Below are positions 41,659 through 51,540 of a stretch of 64,000 bases of DNA, in pieces. The stretch is from Providencia sp. (GTDB lineage: Bacteria > Pseudomonadota > Gammaproteobacteria > Enterobacterales > Enterobacteriaceae): the NCBI RefSeq assembly GCF_003533305.1, contig NZ_DOEH01000007.1:1-64000 (forward strand), given 5' to 3'. The position numbers were made by a program, and so were the translations under genes. The stretch's first letter is position 1; each line of letters begins with the position of its first letter. The notes under the pieces are model-generated. The model saw only the letters and a program-made list of their open reading frames with translations, was not told the DNA's origin and searched no databases.

Positions 41659-42591
41659 ATGTTACAGGATTATGCTAATATATTAGTGCTTTTTCTGATA
41701 GTTGGAATCGGATTCATATTAGGAAAAATAAAATGGTTTAATCAAAATAGTAATAATGCGATGACAAAATTATTACTCAATATTACGCTCCCCTTAACAC
41801 TTATATTGTCAATAATTCATGATTTTTCAAAAAAAGAATTCTTAACGTTATTACCCAATATTATCCTACCTTTTAGTTCAATACTCATACTGATGCTTCT
41901 TTCTTTTATTACTGCGTTAATCATTAAAATACCGAGAACAGATAGAGGGCTATTTGTTGGCCTCTGCTCAATGAGCAGCACAATTTTTTTTGGTATTCCA
42001 GTTGCACTTGCTGTTTACGGCTCTCATCTACTTCCTTATGCTTTGATGACCTATATCGCTCAGACTATCTTATATTGGACGCTAGGTATTTATTTACTCA
42101 AGAATGATAATGACACTCAAAAATTCGACCTATTCGTTACAATTAAAAATATTTTTACGCCACCTTTAATTGCCTTCATTATTGGTGTCATTTTGTTATT
42201 AAATCATATTGAAATCCCTTCATTTTTATCTTCGTTTGCTCACTATTTAAGTGGGATGACAGCGCCTATTGCAATGTTAATTATTGGGACAATAATTTAT
42301 ATTACTGGATTTAAAAACTTAAAGATAACACCCTATATTATCGTTATACTCATTTTTAGGTTTATCATTACTCCCGCAGTGGTTTTGTCACTAGGACTCT
42401 TACTACACATGCCAGTAATGATGATAAAAATTACTATATTAGTTTGTTCTTTGCCTATTCCAAATACGACGATAATTTTAGCGAGTAAATATAAAGCCGA
42501 TGTCATCCTTGCGACTCAATCACTCACGTTTTCCATTATTTTTTACTTATTATATATACCTATAATCCTATTACTGATTCATAAGATTTAG
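41659..42591 (+). CDS. AEC (auxin efflux carrier) family permease
   Basis: 310-residue inner-membrane protein with ten predicted segments in two five-helix halves. The N-terminal ANILVLFLIVGIGFILGKIK and the paired proline-containing helix breaks (NITLPLTLIL; VCSLPIPNTTIIL) are typical of AEC carriers, which move malate, malonate or other organic anions. The ATG at 41659 is chosen since GGAGG lies five bases upstream. It precedes glsA by 46 bases in the same direction and may export or import the product or substrate of that enzyme (inference). Base composition is AT richer than its neighbours. Confidence 0.83.
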   Translation: MLQDYANILVLFLIVGIGFILGKIKWFNQNSNNAMTKLLLNITLPLTLILSIIHDFSKKEFLTLLPNIILPFSSILILMLLSFITALIIKIPRTDRGLFVGLCSMSSTIFFGIPVALAVYGSHLLPYALMTYIAQTILYWTLGIYLLKNDNDTQKFDLFVTIKNIFTPPLIAFIIGVILLLNHIEIPSFLSSFAHYLSGMTAPIAMLIIGTIIYITGFKNLKITPYIIVILIFRFIITPAVVLSLGLLLHMPVMMIKITILVCSLPIPNTTIILASKYKADVILATQSLTFSIIFYLLYIPIILLLIHKI

Positions 42592-42637
42592 TCCACTGTC
42601 ATTGAAAATAATATATATTTATTAAGGAATAACTTCT

Positions 42638-43573
42638 ATGAGAGAGATAACAAAGCTTCAAAGCGCTGTAGATAAAGCATACCAAAATTTTCGTCATGAT
42701 AATGGTGGGGCTAACGCTGACTACATCCCATTTTTAGCCCAAATAGACAGTCAACTTTGCGCATTATCAATTGTAACAGTACAAGGGGATGTTATTACCG
42801 CAGGAGATGCACAGTACCGCTTTGCGCTTGAATCTATTTCAAAAGTTTGCACCTTAGCATTGGCGCTTGAAGATTATGATGCAAATACTATTCAAGAAAA
42901 AATAGGCGCGACACCAACAGGACTGCCGTTCAATTCAGTGATGGCATTAGAGTTACACGGTGAAAAACCTTTATCTCCCCTGGTTAATGCCGGTGCAATG
43001 TCGGCAGCGAGTATTATTAAGGCGCAATCAATCGAGGAACGCTGGCAGCGAATTTTAGCGATACAACAAAAATTAGGTTCAAAAGATATTTATCTTTCAG
43101 ATGAATTAAATCAATCCGAACAAACAACTAATTTCCATAATAGAGGTATTGCTTGGCTATTGTATTCTGCGGGTTATCTTTATTGCGACACAATGGAAGC
43201 CTGTGATGTTTATACACGCCAATGCTCAACACTCGTCACTACTGTAGAGCTAGCAACAATGGGGGCAACAATTGCTTCCGGAGGAAAAAATCCACTAACT
43301 CAAGAGCAAGTACTAAAACCCGATAATTGCACTCGAATACTGGCCGAAATGACGATGGAAGGCATGTACGATAGTTCCGGTGATTGGGCTTATACTGTTG
43401 GTCTACCTAGTAAAAGTGGTGTCGGTGGTGGGATATTAACTGTTATACCTGGCGTTATGGCAATCGCGGCATTCTCGCCACCATTAGATACCGTAGGTAA
43501 CAGTGTTAGAGGACAAAAAATGATTGCTTCAGTAGCTAAAGAATTAGATTACAATTTATACAAATGTATTTAA
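42638..43573 (+). CDS. glsA: glutaminase GlsA
   Basis: Hydrolyses glutamine to glutamate and ammonia. 311 residues with serine-dependent catalysis: Ser66–x–x–Lys69 in ESISKV, NAGAM, the Tyr-containing WLLYSAGYLY block and KSGVGGGI. The sequence is closer to E. coli YbaS (GlsA) than to YneH. In E. coli ybaS pairs with the glutamine antiporter YbaT to support acid resistance; here an AEC permease takes that neighbour position. An AAGGAA ribosome site precedes the ATG. Confidence 0.94.
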   Translation: MREITKLQSAVDKAYQNFRHDNGGANADYIPFLAQIDSQLCALSIVTVQGDVITAGDAQYRFALESISKVCTLALALEDYDANTIQEKIGATPTGLPFNSVMALELHGEKPLSPLVNAGAMSAASIIKAQSIEERWQRILAIQQKLGSKDIYLSDELNQSEQTTNFHNRGIAWLLYSAGYLYCDTMEACDVYTRQCSTLVTTVELATMGATIASGGKNPLTQEQVLKPDNCTRILAEMTMEGMYDSSGDWAYTVGLPSKSGVGGGILTVIPGVMAIAAFSPPLDTVGNSVRGQKMIASVAKELDYNLYKCI

Positions 43574-43601
43574 TATAAATATCATTAATGTTTATATTAA
43601 T

Positions 43602-43645
43602 GAGTTAACACGCATTCTGCCCAAAAGATCGAATGCGTGTAACTC
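43602..43645. terminator. hairpin between glsA and uvrB
   Basis: GAGTTAACACGCATTC pairs with GAATGCGTGTAACTC (one bulge) around a 13-base loop between convergent genes. T runs are weak, but the long stem suggests a shared terminator. Confidence 0.55.
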
Positions 43646-43663
43646 AATATAAAGCAAAGCTAT

Positions 43664-45679
43664 TTAAGAGTTTGCAATAAATTGATTTCTGAGTGTCTGT
43701 AGTTCATCTCGCACTTGCGCCGCCGCTTCAAATTCAAGATCTTGTGCGTGTTTATACATCTTCGCCTCAAGCTGAGAAATGCATTTTTCCAGTTCTTTTG
43801 TCGACATTGATTGCACATTAGCAACATTTTCATGCTTCGCATTATCTTTATTTCGGCCTTTGCCTTTACCAACTTTATGGCCAATTTGTAAGATATCGCC
43901 AACTTTCTTTTTCAATCCTTGAGGTGTGATGCCATGCTCTTCGTTAAATGCCATTTGTTTAGCACGACGACGTTCAGTTTCAGAAATGGCTTTTTCCATT
44001 GATTTAGTAATTTTATCGCCATATAGAATCGCTCGGCCATTCAAGTTACGTGCAGCACGCCCAATAGTCTGTATCAATGAACGTTCTGAACGTAAAAAAC
44101 CTTCTTTATCTGCGTCTAAGATGGCAACAAGAGATACTTCCGGCATATCTAGCCCTTCTCTCAACAAGTTGATACCCACCAGCACATCAAATACGCCAAG
44201 TCGTAAATCACGAATAATTTCAACCCGTTCAACCGTTTCAATATCTGAATGAAGGTAACGTACACGTTCGCCATGCTCTTCAAGATATTCAGTTAAATCT
44301 TCTGCCATGCGCTTGGTTAATGTTGTGACTAAAACACGCTCTTCTTTTTTCACTCGAATTCGTATTTCAGAAAGTAAATCATCCACCTGAGTGGTTACTG
44401 GGCGAACTTCAATAATCGGATCGAGTAACCCTGTCGGCCTAACCACTTGCTCAATAATATCGTTGCCTGATTTATCTAACTCATAGTTACCCGGCGTGGC
44501 TGAAACATAAATGGTTTGAGGTGCTTGAGCCTCAAACTCTTCAAAACGCATTGGTCTATTATCAAGCGCTGAAGGCAGACGAAAACCGTATTCAACTAAT
44601 GTTTCTTTTCGTGAACGGTCACCTTTGTACATCGCACCAATTTGAGGAATAGTCGCATGTGACTCATCGACTACCAATAAGCCGTCAGCAGGTAGGTAAT
44701 CAAATAAGGTCGGTGGCGGATCGCCCGGGGCACGCCCTGAAAGATAACGAGAGTAGTTTTCTATCCCAGAGCAATATCCCAGCTCGTTCATCATTTCAAG
44801 ATCAAATTGTGTACGCTGTGCTATTCGTTGTTCTTCAAGTAATTTATGGTTATCAAGTAATACTTTACGCCTATCAACAAGTTCAACTTTGATTTGCTCC
44901 ATAGCTTCGAGTATGCGCTCTCGCGGTGTGACGTAATGCGTTTTAGGGTAAACAGTAAAACGTGGTACTCGGTGCTGGATCTGCCCAGTTAGAGGATCAA
45001 AAAGGGACAGTCTTTCGACTTCTTCATCAAATAATTCAATTCTTATTGCGTATTCATCAGATTCAGCAGGGAAGACATCGATCACTTCACCACGCACACG
45101 GAATGTTCCTCGCGTAAATGCCTGATCATTGCGCGTATATTGCAGATCGGCTAATCGCCTTAAAATTGAACGCTGATCGATGATCATGCCATCTGAAAGA
45201 TGCAGCATCATTTTTAAATAGCTGTTTGGATCGCCCAGCCCGTAAATAGCCGATACAGATGCCACGACAATGACATCTCGACGTTCAAGTAAGGCCTTAG
45301 TAGCAGATAAACGCATTTGTTCAATATGTTCGTTTACAGAGGCATCTTTTTCAATAAAGGTATCAGAGCTAGGTACATAAGCTTCAGGCTGATAGTAATC
45401 ATAGTAAGATACGAAATATTCAACCGCATTATCTGGAAAGAAAGCTTTCATTTCACTATAAAGCTGAGCGGCTAATGTCTTATTATGCGCCATCAGCATA
45501 GTAGGTCGGTTTTGGTTTGCAATCACATTGGCGATAGTAAAAGTTTTACCTGAACCCGTCACACCTAATAATGTTTGATGAGCAAGTCCATCCTCTAACC
45601 CTTCAGTTAATCTGCGTATCGCTTCAGGCTGATCACCGCCCGGCTGGAACTCGGAATACAGCTTAAAATCCTTACTCAT
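43664..45679 (-). CDS. uvrB: excinuclease ABC subunit B
   Basis: 671-residue nucleotide-excision repair helicase-like protein that loads with UvrA on damaged DNA and recruits UvrC. Walker A GVTGSGKT lies at about residues 39–46, the beta-hairpin region in [16 protein letters not shown] box, motif QTIGRAARN and a C-terminal UVR domain ([24 protein letters not shown]). Length fits E. coli UvrB (673). A LexA box stands 37 bases upstream, so it is SOS controlled. Confidence 0.97.
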   Translation of the reverse strand: MSKDFKLYSEFQPGGDQPEAIRRLTEGLEDGLAHQTLLGVTGSGKTFTIANVIANQNRPTMLMAHNKTLAAQLYSEMKAFFPDNAVEYFVSYYDYYQPEAYVPSSDTFIEKDASVNEHIEQMRLSATKALLERRDVIVVASVSAIYGLGDPNSYLKMMLHLSDGMIIDQRSILRRLADLQYTRNDQAFTRGTFRVRGEVIDVFPAESDEYAIRIELFDEEVERLSLFDPLTGQIQHRVPRFTVYPKTHYVTPRERILEAMEQIKVELVDRRKVLLDNHKLLEEQRIAQRTQFDLEMMNELGYCSGIENYSRYLSGRAPGDPPPTLFDYLPADGLLVVDESHATIPQIGAMYKGDRSRKETLVEYGFRLPSALDNRPMRFEEFEAQAPQTIYVSATPGNYELDKSGNDIIEQVVRPTGLLDPIIEVRPVTTQVDDLLSEIRIRVKKEERVLVTTLTKRMAEDLTEYLEEHGERVRYLHSDIETVERVEIIRDLRLGVFDVLVGINLLREGLDMPEVSLVAILDADKEGFLRSERSLIQTIGRAARNLNGRAILYGDKITKSMEKAISETERRRAKQMAFNEEHGITPQGLKKKVGDILQIGHKVGKGKGRNKDNAKHENVANVQSMSTKELEKCISQLEAKMYKHAQDLEFEAAAQVRDELQTLRNQFIANS

Positions 45680-45715
45680 ATCTGTGCCTCTTAACGAATC
45701 TCTCCCGCTATAATA

Positions 45716-45731
45716 CTGGATAAAAAACCAG
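45716..45731 (-). promoter_or_regulatory. LexA (SOS) box of uvrB
   Basis: CTGGATAAAAAACCAG fits CTG-N10-CAG exactly. On the minus strand it reads CTGGTTTTTTATCCAG, nearly identical to the E. coli uvrB operator, and is followed by a TATTAT promoter element. Confidence 0.9.
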
Positions 45732-45790
45732 CTTCAAGTGCTATGATTAAATTTTCTGTGTCAAGTAGTTTTAATCTATCTGTAAAAATG

Positions 45791-45799
45791 TTATCCCCA
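45791..45799 (+). promoter_or_regulatory. DnaA-box-like site upstream of uvrB
   Basis: TTATCCCCA differs from the TTATCCACA consensus at one base. It lies about 110 bases before the uvrB start, where DnaA binding is also known in E. coli. Confidence 0.4.
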
Positions 45800-46001
45800 A
45801 AATAATACTTGACCTTTTAGAAACCATATATTTTATGCTATGACCTTTTTTAGCTTTATCGCAAATACAAATTCATGTCTTGATTTTATTTAACTCATTG
45901 ATTTTTAAAATTATTACTTTAAAGTCCAGAATGACATCAAATAAAGACGAAGCCGCAGCTCACCTAGTGTTGCACCCAATTTTATCAGTTAATGCACAAG
46001 G

Positions 46002-46024
46002 TTATCCACAGAAATGGTGGATAA
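46002..46024. promoter_or_regulatory. inverted pair of DnaA boxes
   Basis: TTATCCACA at 46002–46010 is a perfect high-affinity DnaA box. GGTGGATAA at 46016–46024 is an opposing box with one mismatch, separated by five bases. They lie between uvrB and bioD. Confidence 0.6.
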
Positions 46025-46242
46025 CTCTGGGAGCCCTTAGTACTCATGCTTCGGCGCGAATTACAAAATTTGTTAAACATGAATTAAATGACAGTAAGAT
46101 GACAAAAAAACGAAAAATTTTCATGCCGCATATTCGCTAAAAAAGAGATTTTATCTGATTTGAAGTATATTCATTAATATTAAAGGTAATCAGCTTGACA
46201 GAAAATGGGATTTTCTTATTTAAAAAGATCGGATCACAATTT

Positions 46243-46282
46243 AAAAAATGATGATCCTCAGTTAATTTGTATGCAGAGGATC
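46243..46282 (-). terminator. probable terminator of bioBFCD
   Basis: On the minus strand GATCCTC and GAGGATC form a 7-bp stem around a 16-base loop, followed a few bases later by a six-base T run. It lies about 35 bases after the bioD stop. Confidence 0.55.
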
Positions 46283-46316
46283 TTATTAGATTTATTCGTA
46301 AATTGATTTCAGTATC

Positions 46317-46991
46317 TTATAACAAAGAGAAATTAATGTACTGACCAACTTCATTTATCGGTTTTGTAACTTGATAAGGAATTAATCCGACACAAGGTGC
46401 ATTAATCATTTGATTAAGCGTTGTAAGATATTGAACCTGAAATGTGCCGGCGGGCTCTATTTCATTGGCTATCCAACCAGATAGCACTAATCCAGACGCT
46501 TTGATTGCCTGAACAGTTAATAATGCATGGTTGATACACCCAAGTTTGACCCCTACAACCAAAATCACAGGTAACTGCTGTTCTACCACCCAATCAGCAA
46601 ATGTATTCTCTTTCGATAACGGTGTATACCAACCACCAGCACCTTCTACCAATACCCATTGTGCTTGTGATTGTAAGTACTCAAGCCCCTTTGTCATCAC
46701 TGAAAATTCGATAGGTTTGCCCATTTTCTCACTGATAATATGCGGCGAAGTTGCGGCTTCAAATACGATAGGATTAACTTCATCGTAAGATACTTGAACA
46801 GTACTATTGGCTCGCAAAAGGAGAGCATCGTCATTACGTAGCCCTTGCTCAGTAAATTCACTCCCTGACGCAACCGGTTTGTAACCTACCGTTTTTAAAC
46901 CTTGAGATTTCGCCGCTTGCAACAATGCACAGCTTGCTACCGTTTTACCAACCTCAGTATCAGTACCTGTTATAAAATAAGTTTTAGTCAC
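46317..46991 (-). CDS. bioD: dethiobiotin synthetase
   Basis: ATP-dependent carboxylation of 7,8-diaminopelargonate to dethiobiotin. 224 residues with the P-loop GTDTEVGKT at 9–17, KPVASG, the VEGAGGWYTPL block and a C-terminal nucleotide-base region. It overlaps bioC by eight bases. Last gene of bioB-F-C-D. Confidence 0.95.
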   Translation of the reverse strand: MTKTYFITGTDTEVGKTVASCALLQAAKSQGLKTVGYKPVASGSEFTEQGLRNDDALLLRANSTVQVSYDEVNPIVFEAATSPHIISEKMGKPIEFSVMTKGLEYLQSQAQWVLVEGAGGWYTPLSKENTFADWVVEQQLPVILVVGVKLGCINHALLTVQAIKASGLVLSGWIANEIEPAGTFQVQYLTTLNQMINAPCVGLIPYQVTKPINEVGQYINFSLL

Positions 46992-47769
46992 GGTAAATTA
47001 CTCCAAAAACAGTTTGATAAGTTAAAGGTAGGCCTTGATCTGTTATTGGATAAACAGATGCAAGTTGCTGTAGCCGTTGACGTGTCATTAATCCTTTTCG
47101 ACGCTCCTTCGTTAAATGAGTCGCACCAATGCCTTTTAGTGAATTTAATAGAGCATGGATATCAGAAAAATGAACAGTATCTGCCTGCAAATTCAATTTA
47201 TTGCGCCATGTTTGGCAACTTTTGAAAATAGATGAATAAGGCAAAAAAGAATTAACGTGAGAAGTACCATCAAGGATTTGCCATGCCTGAGATAATTCAT
47301 TTAATGAATTTTCAGCTAATGTGGTAAATGCAATCAATCCGCCCGGTTTTGTAACGCGATAAAGCTCACTTAAGGGCTGATAAATATCTCGACACCATTG
47401 AATTGAAAGATTAGAAAATACCATATCAAATGTTTCGCGGCGAAAAGGTAATGATTCCATATCGGCGCAAAGATAATGTGCTGCTGAATTTTTATTTTTA
47501 GCCACATTCAGCATACCCGCAGATAAATCAAGCGCGGTCACTTCATTACCTCGCGCCTTCAATCTTTGGCTAAAAAACCCCGTCCCGCAACCTGCATCCA
47601 AGACTTTTAGTGGGTATATACGTTGATGCTTTTCGAGTTCAATATCTAACTGTACTAATAGCTGTTTACCACTATTTTGTTGATAATTAGCTAAAGCATC
47701 ATAACGCATTGCGGCACGGCCAAAAGCGGCCGCAATTTGCTGTTTTTCACGATATGAAGACAAAATCAT
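46984..47769 (-). CDS. bioC: malonyl-ACP O-methyltransferase BioC
   Basis: Methylates malonyl-ACP to start the pimeloyl chain for biotin. 261 residues with SAM motif [31 protein letters not shown] and SNLSIQWC; the N-terminal [18 protein letters not shown] block is typical. Its start overlaps the bioF end by 23 bases, so translation is coupled. Confidence 0.94.
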   Translation of the reverse strand: MILSSYREKQQIAAAFGRAAMRYDALANYQQNSGKQLLVQLDIELEKHQRIYPLKVLDAGCGTGFFSQRLKARGNEVTALDLSAGMLNVAKNKNSAAHYLCADMESLPFRRETFDMVFSNLSIQWCRDIYQPLSELYRVTKPGGLIAFTTLAENSLNELSQAWQILDGTSHVNSFLPYSSIFKSCQTWRNKLNLQADTVHFSDIHALLNSLKGIGATHLTKERRKGLMTRQRLQQLASVYPITDQGLPLTYQTVFGVIYRD

Positions 47770-48904
47770 GCATTGCCTCCAATAACCGTTCTATATCATG
47801 CTGTTGATGGGCAGCACTAAGCGTAATTCGTAACCTTGCACTATTTGGTGGTACTGTTGGTGGCCTAATCGCTTGTACCCAAATTCCCTTTTCGCGCAAG
47901 AAATTAGCGAGTTGTAGGCTCTTATCATTATCACCAATAATTAATGGTTGAATCGCAGTCATTGACGATGCTAATTGCATATCAGGTACATTGATATTAT
48001 GTCTAAAATAGTCAATATTATGCCTGAGCTGTTCTCTCGCAACATCAGCCTGTTTAACCTGCTTCACGGCTTCAGCAAGTGCAACAGCCTGAGCGGGTGG
48101 CATCGAGGTGCTATAAATTAAATGACGAGCCGTTTGAATAAAAAAATCAGCCGTATTTTCATCACAAAGAACAGCGGCACCGCTTAATCCAAATGCTTTA
48201 CCGAATGTCACAACCAAAATCTCTGGTTTAATTCCTTCAGCATCACAACTTCCTCGTCCTTGACTACCTCTTATGCCAATTCCGTGAGCATCATCCACCA
48301 TCAACCAAACTTGGTGCTGTTTAGCAACTTGTTGTAATTGTTCAAGTGGCGCACCATCACCATCCATACTAAAAACACCTTCAGTAATAACCAATGTTTT
48401 ACCTGACGTTGTTTGCGCAAGATGTTTTTCCAGTGATTCAACACTGTTATGCTGAAAGCGTCGTAAATTAGCCCCCGAATGCATTGCTGCGTCTAAAATA
48501 GATGCGTGACTTAATTTATCCGCTAATATGCGATCGCCCTGAGACATCAATGCAGTAATCACCGCTTGATTCGCGGCAAAACCAGAAATAAATAGTAAAG
48601 CTTTTGGATAACCTAACCACTCAGCTAATTCTTTTTCGAGATCGTAATGCGCTTTGGTATAACCCGTTATATGACCTGAACCACCACTACCGACGCCATA
48701 TTGCTCCGCGCCTTGTTGCCATGCTGTCACGACGTCAGGGTGATGGCTGAGTCCTAAATAATCATTTGATGCAAAATTTAAATAATGCTTTCCCTGATAA
48801 TTAAGCTCTCGACCATTAGCGCCATCAATACAGCGACGTTCACGCCAAGCAAAATTCTGTTTGCGCTGTTCTAGCTGTGTTTGAATAAATAATTGCCAAC
48901 TCAT
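47747..48904 (-). CDS. bioF: 8-amino-7-oxononanoate synthase
   Basis: PLP enzyme joining pimeloyl-ACP and alanine. 385 residues with the conserved [23 protein letters not shown], the Asp-His pair in [11 protein letters not shown], and the Schiff-base Lys in [11 protein letters not shown]. It starts directly after the bioB stop (TAAATG). Confidence 0.95.
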   Translation of the reverse strand: MSWQLFIQTQLEQRKQNFAWRERRCIDGANGRELNYQGKHYLNFASNDYLGLSHHPDVVTAWQQGAEQYGVGSGGSGHITGYTKAHYDLEKELAEWLGYPKALLFISGFAANQAVITALMSQGDRILADKLSHASILDAAMHSGANLRRFQHNSVESLEKHLAQTTSGKTLVITEGVFSMDGDGAPLEQLQQVAKQHQVWLMVDDAHGIGIRGSQGRGSCDAEGIKPEILVVTFGKAFGLSGAAVLCDENTADFFIQTARHLIYSTSMPPAQAVALAEAVKQVKQADVAREQLRHNIDYFRHNINVPDMQLASSMTAIQPLIIGDNDKSLQLANFLREKGIWVQAIRPPTVPPNSARLRITLSAAHQQHDIERLLEAMHDFVFIS

Positions 48905-49942
48905 TTATACTGCCGCATTATAAAACTGTGAGTTATCAGCCGTTAACAAGGTTTGTGCCAATTTTGCCACTTGCTGATTATCACCTTCCACGGTATCGAT
49001 GCGTTCTGGGTTAATATTCAATTTACGAAATAGTGCTAAATCTTTGTTTTCATCCGGATTTGGTGTCGTGAGTAATTTGCAGCCATAAAATACGGAATTC
49101 GCTCCTGCCATAAAACACAGCGCTTGCGTTTGCTCATTCATGTATTCACGCCCAGCAGAAAGCCGGACATACGACGCAGGCATCATGATACGTGCAACAG
49201 CAATAGTTCTAATAAAATCAAAAGCATCCACATCTTCATTATCGGCCATTGGCGTACCTTCGACTTTCATCAACATATTGATAGGCACGCTTTCCGGCGG
49301 CTTAGGTAGATTTGCTAATTGCACTAATAATGCCGCACGATCGCTGACCTTTTCCCCTAACCCTAAAATGCCGCCGGAGCAAACTTTAATCCCCGCCTCA
49401 CGGACATTTTCTAACGTATCTAAGCGGTCTTGATAGGTTCTGGTGGTGATAATATTGCCGTAAAACTCAGGGGAGGTATCAAGGTTATGATTGTAATAAT
49501 CAAGTCCAGCTTCAGCTAACCGACTCGCTTGCGTATTATCAATCATGCCAAGGGTCATGCAGGTTTCCATACCTAAGGATTTTACCTCTTTAACCATCAT
49601 CTCCAAATAAGGCATATCTCGCTCTTTCGGGTTACGCCATGCGGCCCCCATACAAAAACGTGTTGAGCCTGCTTGCTTGGCTTTTTTCGCCGACTCAAGT
49701 ACTTGTTCAACTTCCATTAATCGCTCAGTTTCTAGTCCTGTTTTATAACGTGCACTCTGCGCACAATATTTACAATCTTCAGGACAAGCCCCCGTCTTAA
49801 TTGACAACAACGTACTAACTTGAACTTGTTGCGGGTCAAAATTTTGACGATGAATTTGCTGTGCTTGAAATAAAAGTTCAAAAAAAGACATTGCAAACAG
49901 TTCGTTAGCTTGTTTTATTGTCCATTGTTTTGCTTGGCTCAC
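48905..49942 (-). CDS. bioB: biotin synthase
   Basis: Radical SAM enzyme that inserts sulfur into dethiobiotin. 345 residues; Cys53, Cys57 and Cys60 (CPEDCKYC) bind the SAM cluster, and later Cys with the conserved Arg in YVRLSAGR bind the [2Fe-2S] cluster. First gene of the leftward bio operon, divergent from bioA across a BirA-type operator. Confidence 0.96.
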   Translation of the reverse strand: MSQAKQWTIKQANELFAMSFFELLFQAQQIHRQNFDPQQVQVSTLLSIKTGACPEDCKYCAQSARYKTGLETERLMEVEQVLESAKKAKQAGSTRFCMGAAWRNPKERDMPYLEMMVKEVKSLGMETCMTLGMIDNTQASRLAEAGLDYYNHNLDTSPEFYGNIITTRTYQDRLDTLENVREAGIKVCSGGILGLGEKVSDRAALLVQLANLPKPPESVPINMLMKVEGTPMADNEDVDAFDFIRTIAVARIMMPASYVRLSAGREYMNEQTQALCFMAGANSVFYGCKLLTTPNPDENKDLALFRKLNINPERIDTVEGDNQQVAKLAQTLLTADNSQFYNAAV

Positions 49943-49993
49943 GGAAAGTCTCCCATTTAAAAAGTTGTTGCCAGTTTAAATATTGCGATTATC

Positions 49994-50026
49994 ATGTCAA
50001 CTAAATTAATTTAAAAAAGTTGACGA
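49994..50026. promoter_or_regulatory. BirA-type operator between bioB and bioA
   Basis: ATGTCAACT and AGTTGACGA are inverted arms (7 of 9 positions pair) separated by 15 bases, the spacing of the E. coli bio operator TTGTAAACC-N15-GGTTTACAA. It lies in the only gap between the divergent units, so biotinyl-AMP-bound BirA would repress both. The right arm ends eight bases before the bioA ATG. Confidence 0.72.
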
Positions 50027-50034
50027 CAGATTAA

Positions 50035-51303
50035 ATGGATAGTTCTGATATTGCTTTTGATGCTAAACACATTTGGCATCCCTATACCTCAATGAGCCAG
50101 CCAATTCCTGCTTATCCAATCAAAGCAGCACAAGGTGCCGAGCTAATAATGGCTGATGGAAAAAAGTTAGTAGACGGAATGTCTTCTTGGTGGGCGGCAA
50201 TTCATGGCTACAATCATCCTAAACTAAACTTAGCTGCTGCTAATCAATTAGAAAAAATGTCCCATGTGATGTTTGGTGGAATAACTCATCCACCCGCAGT
50301 TAACCTGTGTAAACAATTAGTTGCTATCACTCCTGAACCTCTTGAGTGTGTTTTTCTTGCCGACTCAGGTTCTGTTGCGGTAGAGGTTGCGCTCAAAATG
50401 GCTTTGCAGTATTGGCAAGCTAGAGGGGAGAAACGTCAACGCATATTAACGCTGCGCCATGGATACCACGGTGATACTTTCGGCGCAATGGCGGTTTGTG
50501 ACCCTGACAACTCCATGCATGGCTTGTACAAAGGCTATTTGCCACCACATATCTTTATTGATGCACCAAAATGTAGATTTAACGACGAATGGGATAAATC
50601 AGACTTACTGCCACTTGAGCAACAATTAGCAGAAAATAATCATGAAATAGCGGCGATCATCCTCGAACCTATCGTTCAAGGCGCTGGTGGAATGCGTTTT
50701 TATCACCCTCAATATTTAAAGGGGGTACGCGACTTATGCAATCAATATAATTTGCTCTTAATCGCTGATGAAATTGCCACCGGTTTTGGTCGTACAGGTA
50801 AACTTTTTGCTTGTCATCACGCTGATATCTCACCAGATATTATGTGTTTAGGCAAAGCATTAACGGGAGGGTATATGACCCTCTCTGCGACTATCACGAC
50901 TCGTCATGTCGCTGAAACGATCAGTAACGGTGAAGCGGGTTGCTTTATGCACGGCCCAACATTTATGGCTAATCCACTCGCCTGCGCCGTCGCTGATGCC
51001 AGTATCACGCTATTACTTAACAGCCCTTGGCAACAAACCATCGCCAACATTGAGCAGCAATTAATTAGCGAACTAATGCCTCTAGCAAACTACGCGAGTG
51101 TACAAGATGTACGCGTGCTTGGTGCAATTGGTGTTATTGAAATGAAGCAGCCAGTAGACACCGCTGCGCTACAAAAGGTTTTTGTTGCAAATGGCGTCTG
51201 GATCCGTCCATTCGGTAAACTCATCTACGTGATGCCGCCCTACATCATCACCCCAGAACAACTAAGTAAAATCACCCAAACGATCAAAAAAGTTTTAAGT
51301 TAA
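50035..51303 (+). CDS. bioA: adenosylmethionine–8-amino-7-oxononanoate aminotransferase
   Basis: PLP enzyme using SAM as amino donor to make 7,8-diaminopelargonate. 422 residues: [11 protein letters not shown] at the start, [24 protein letters not shown], the [13 protein letters not shown] block and the PLP Lys in [14 protein letters not shown]. Homology starts at this ATG, yet no clear ribosome site precedes it and the operator is only eight bases away, so the leader must be very short. Confidence 0.95.
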   Translation: MDSSDIAFDAKHIWHPYTSMSQPIPAYPIKAAQGAELIMADGKKLVDGMSSWWAAIHGYNHPKLNLAAANQLEKMSHVMFGGITHPPAVNLCKQLVAITPEPLECVFLADSGSVAVEVALKMALQYWQARGEKRQRILTLRHGYHGDTFGAMAVCDPDNSMHGLYKGYLPPHIFIDAPKCRFNDEWDKSDLLPLEQQLAENNHEIAAIILEPIVQGAGGMRFYHPQYLKGVRDLCNQYNLLLIADEIATGFGRTGKLFACHHADISPDIMCLGKALTGGYMTLSATITTRHVAETISNGEAGCFMHGPTFMANPLACAVADASITLLLNSPWQQTIANIEQQLISELMPLANYASVQDVRVLGAIGVIEMKQPVDTAALQKVFVANGVWIRPFGKLIYVMPPYIITPEQLSKITQTIKKVLS

Positions 51304-51344
51304 CTCATTATTTTAAATATTCTATTTAACATACTGTTCAAATA

Positions 51345-51540
51345 ATACTCTAAATAGTTCGGGCTGTCGCAATGCGGCCAACGAGCGAGACTCTAGGAGC
51401 GTAGATAACTACGTGACTAGAAATAGTTCGTGTTACAGGTAGGCGGCCAACGAGCGAGACTCTAGGAGCGTAGATAACTACGTGACTAGAGCGAGCAAGT
51501 GCAGCCAACACCCCTGTAGCGCGAAATATGACGAGTATTA
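51345..51540. repeat. ERIC element with an internal 69-bp tandem duplication
   Basis: The left ERIC part is present twice: 51352–51420 and 51421–51489 are near-identical 69-bp units, each from AAATAGTTCG to the central hairpin (CTAGGAGCGTAG ... CTACGTGACTAG). The right part, GCAGCCAACA to ATGACGAGTATTA, is single. It lies between convergent bioA and pgl, and its last bases form the pgl stop codon. Confidence 0.88.

Larger units (their letters stand above)
45680..46316. other. uvrB–bioD intergenic region with LexA and DnaA sites
   Basis: 637 bases. They hold the uvrB promoter with a LexA box (45716–45731), three DnaA-box-like sequences (45791–45799, 46002–46010, 46016–46024) and a terminator of the bio operon near 46243–46282. 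A plus-strand frame from about 45880 to 46140 encodes an unfamiliar polypeptide without a good ribosome site and is not called as a gene. Confidence 0.5.

Noticed and set aside
45880..46140. Plus-strand frame of 86 codons between uvrB and bioD
   Set aside because: It starts with TTG or an ATG at 45931 without a ribosome site, resembles nothing known, and its middle is made of the inverted DnaA boxes. It is more likely chance than a gene.
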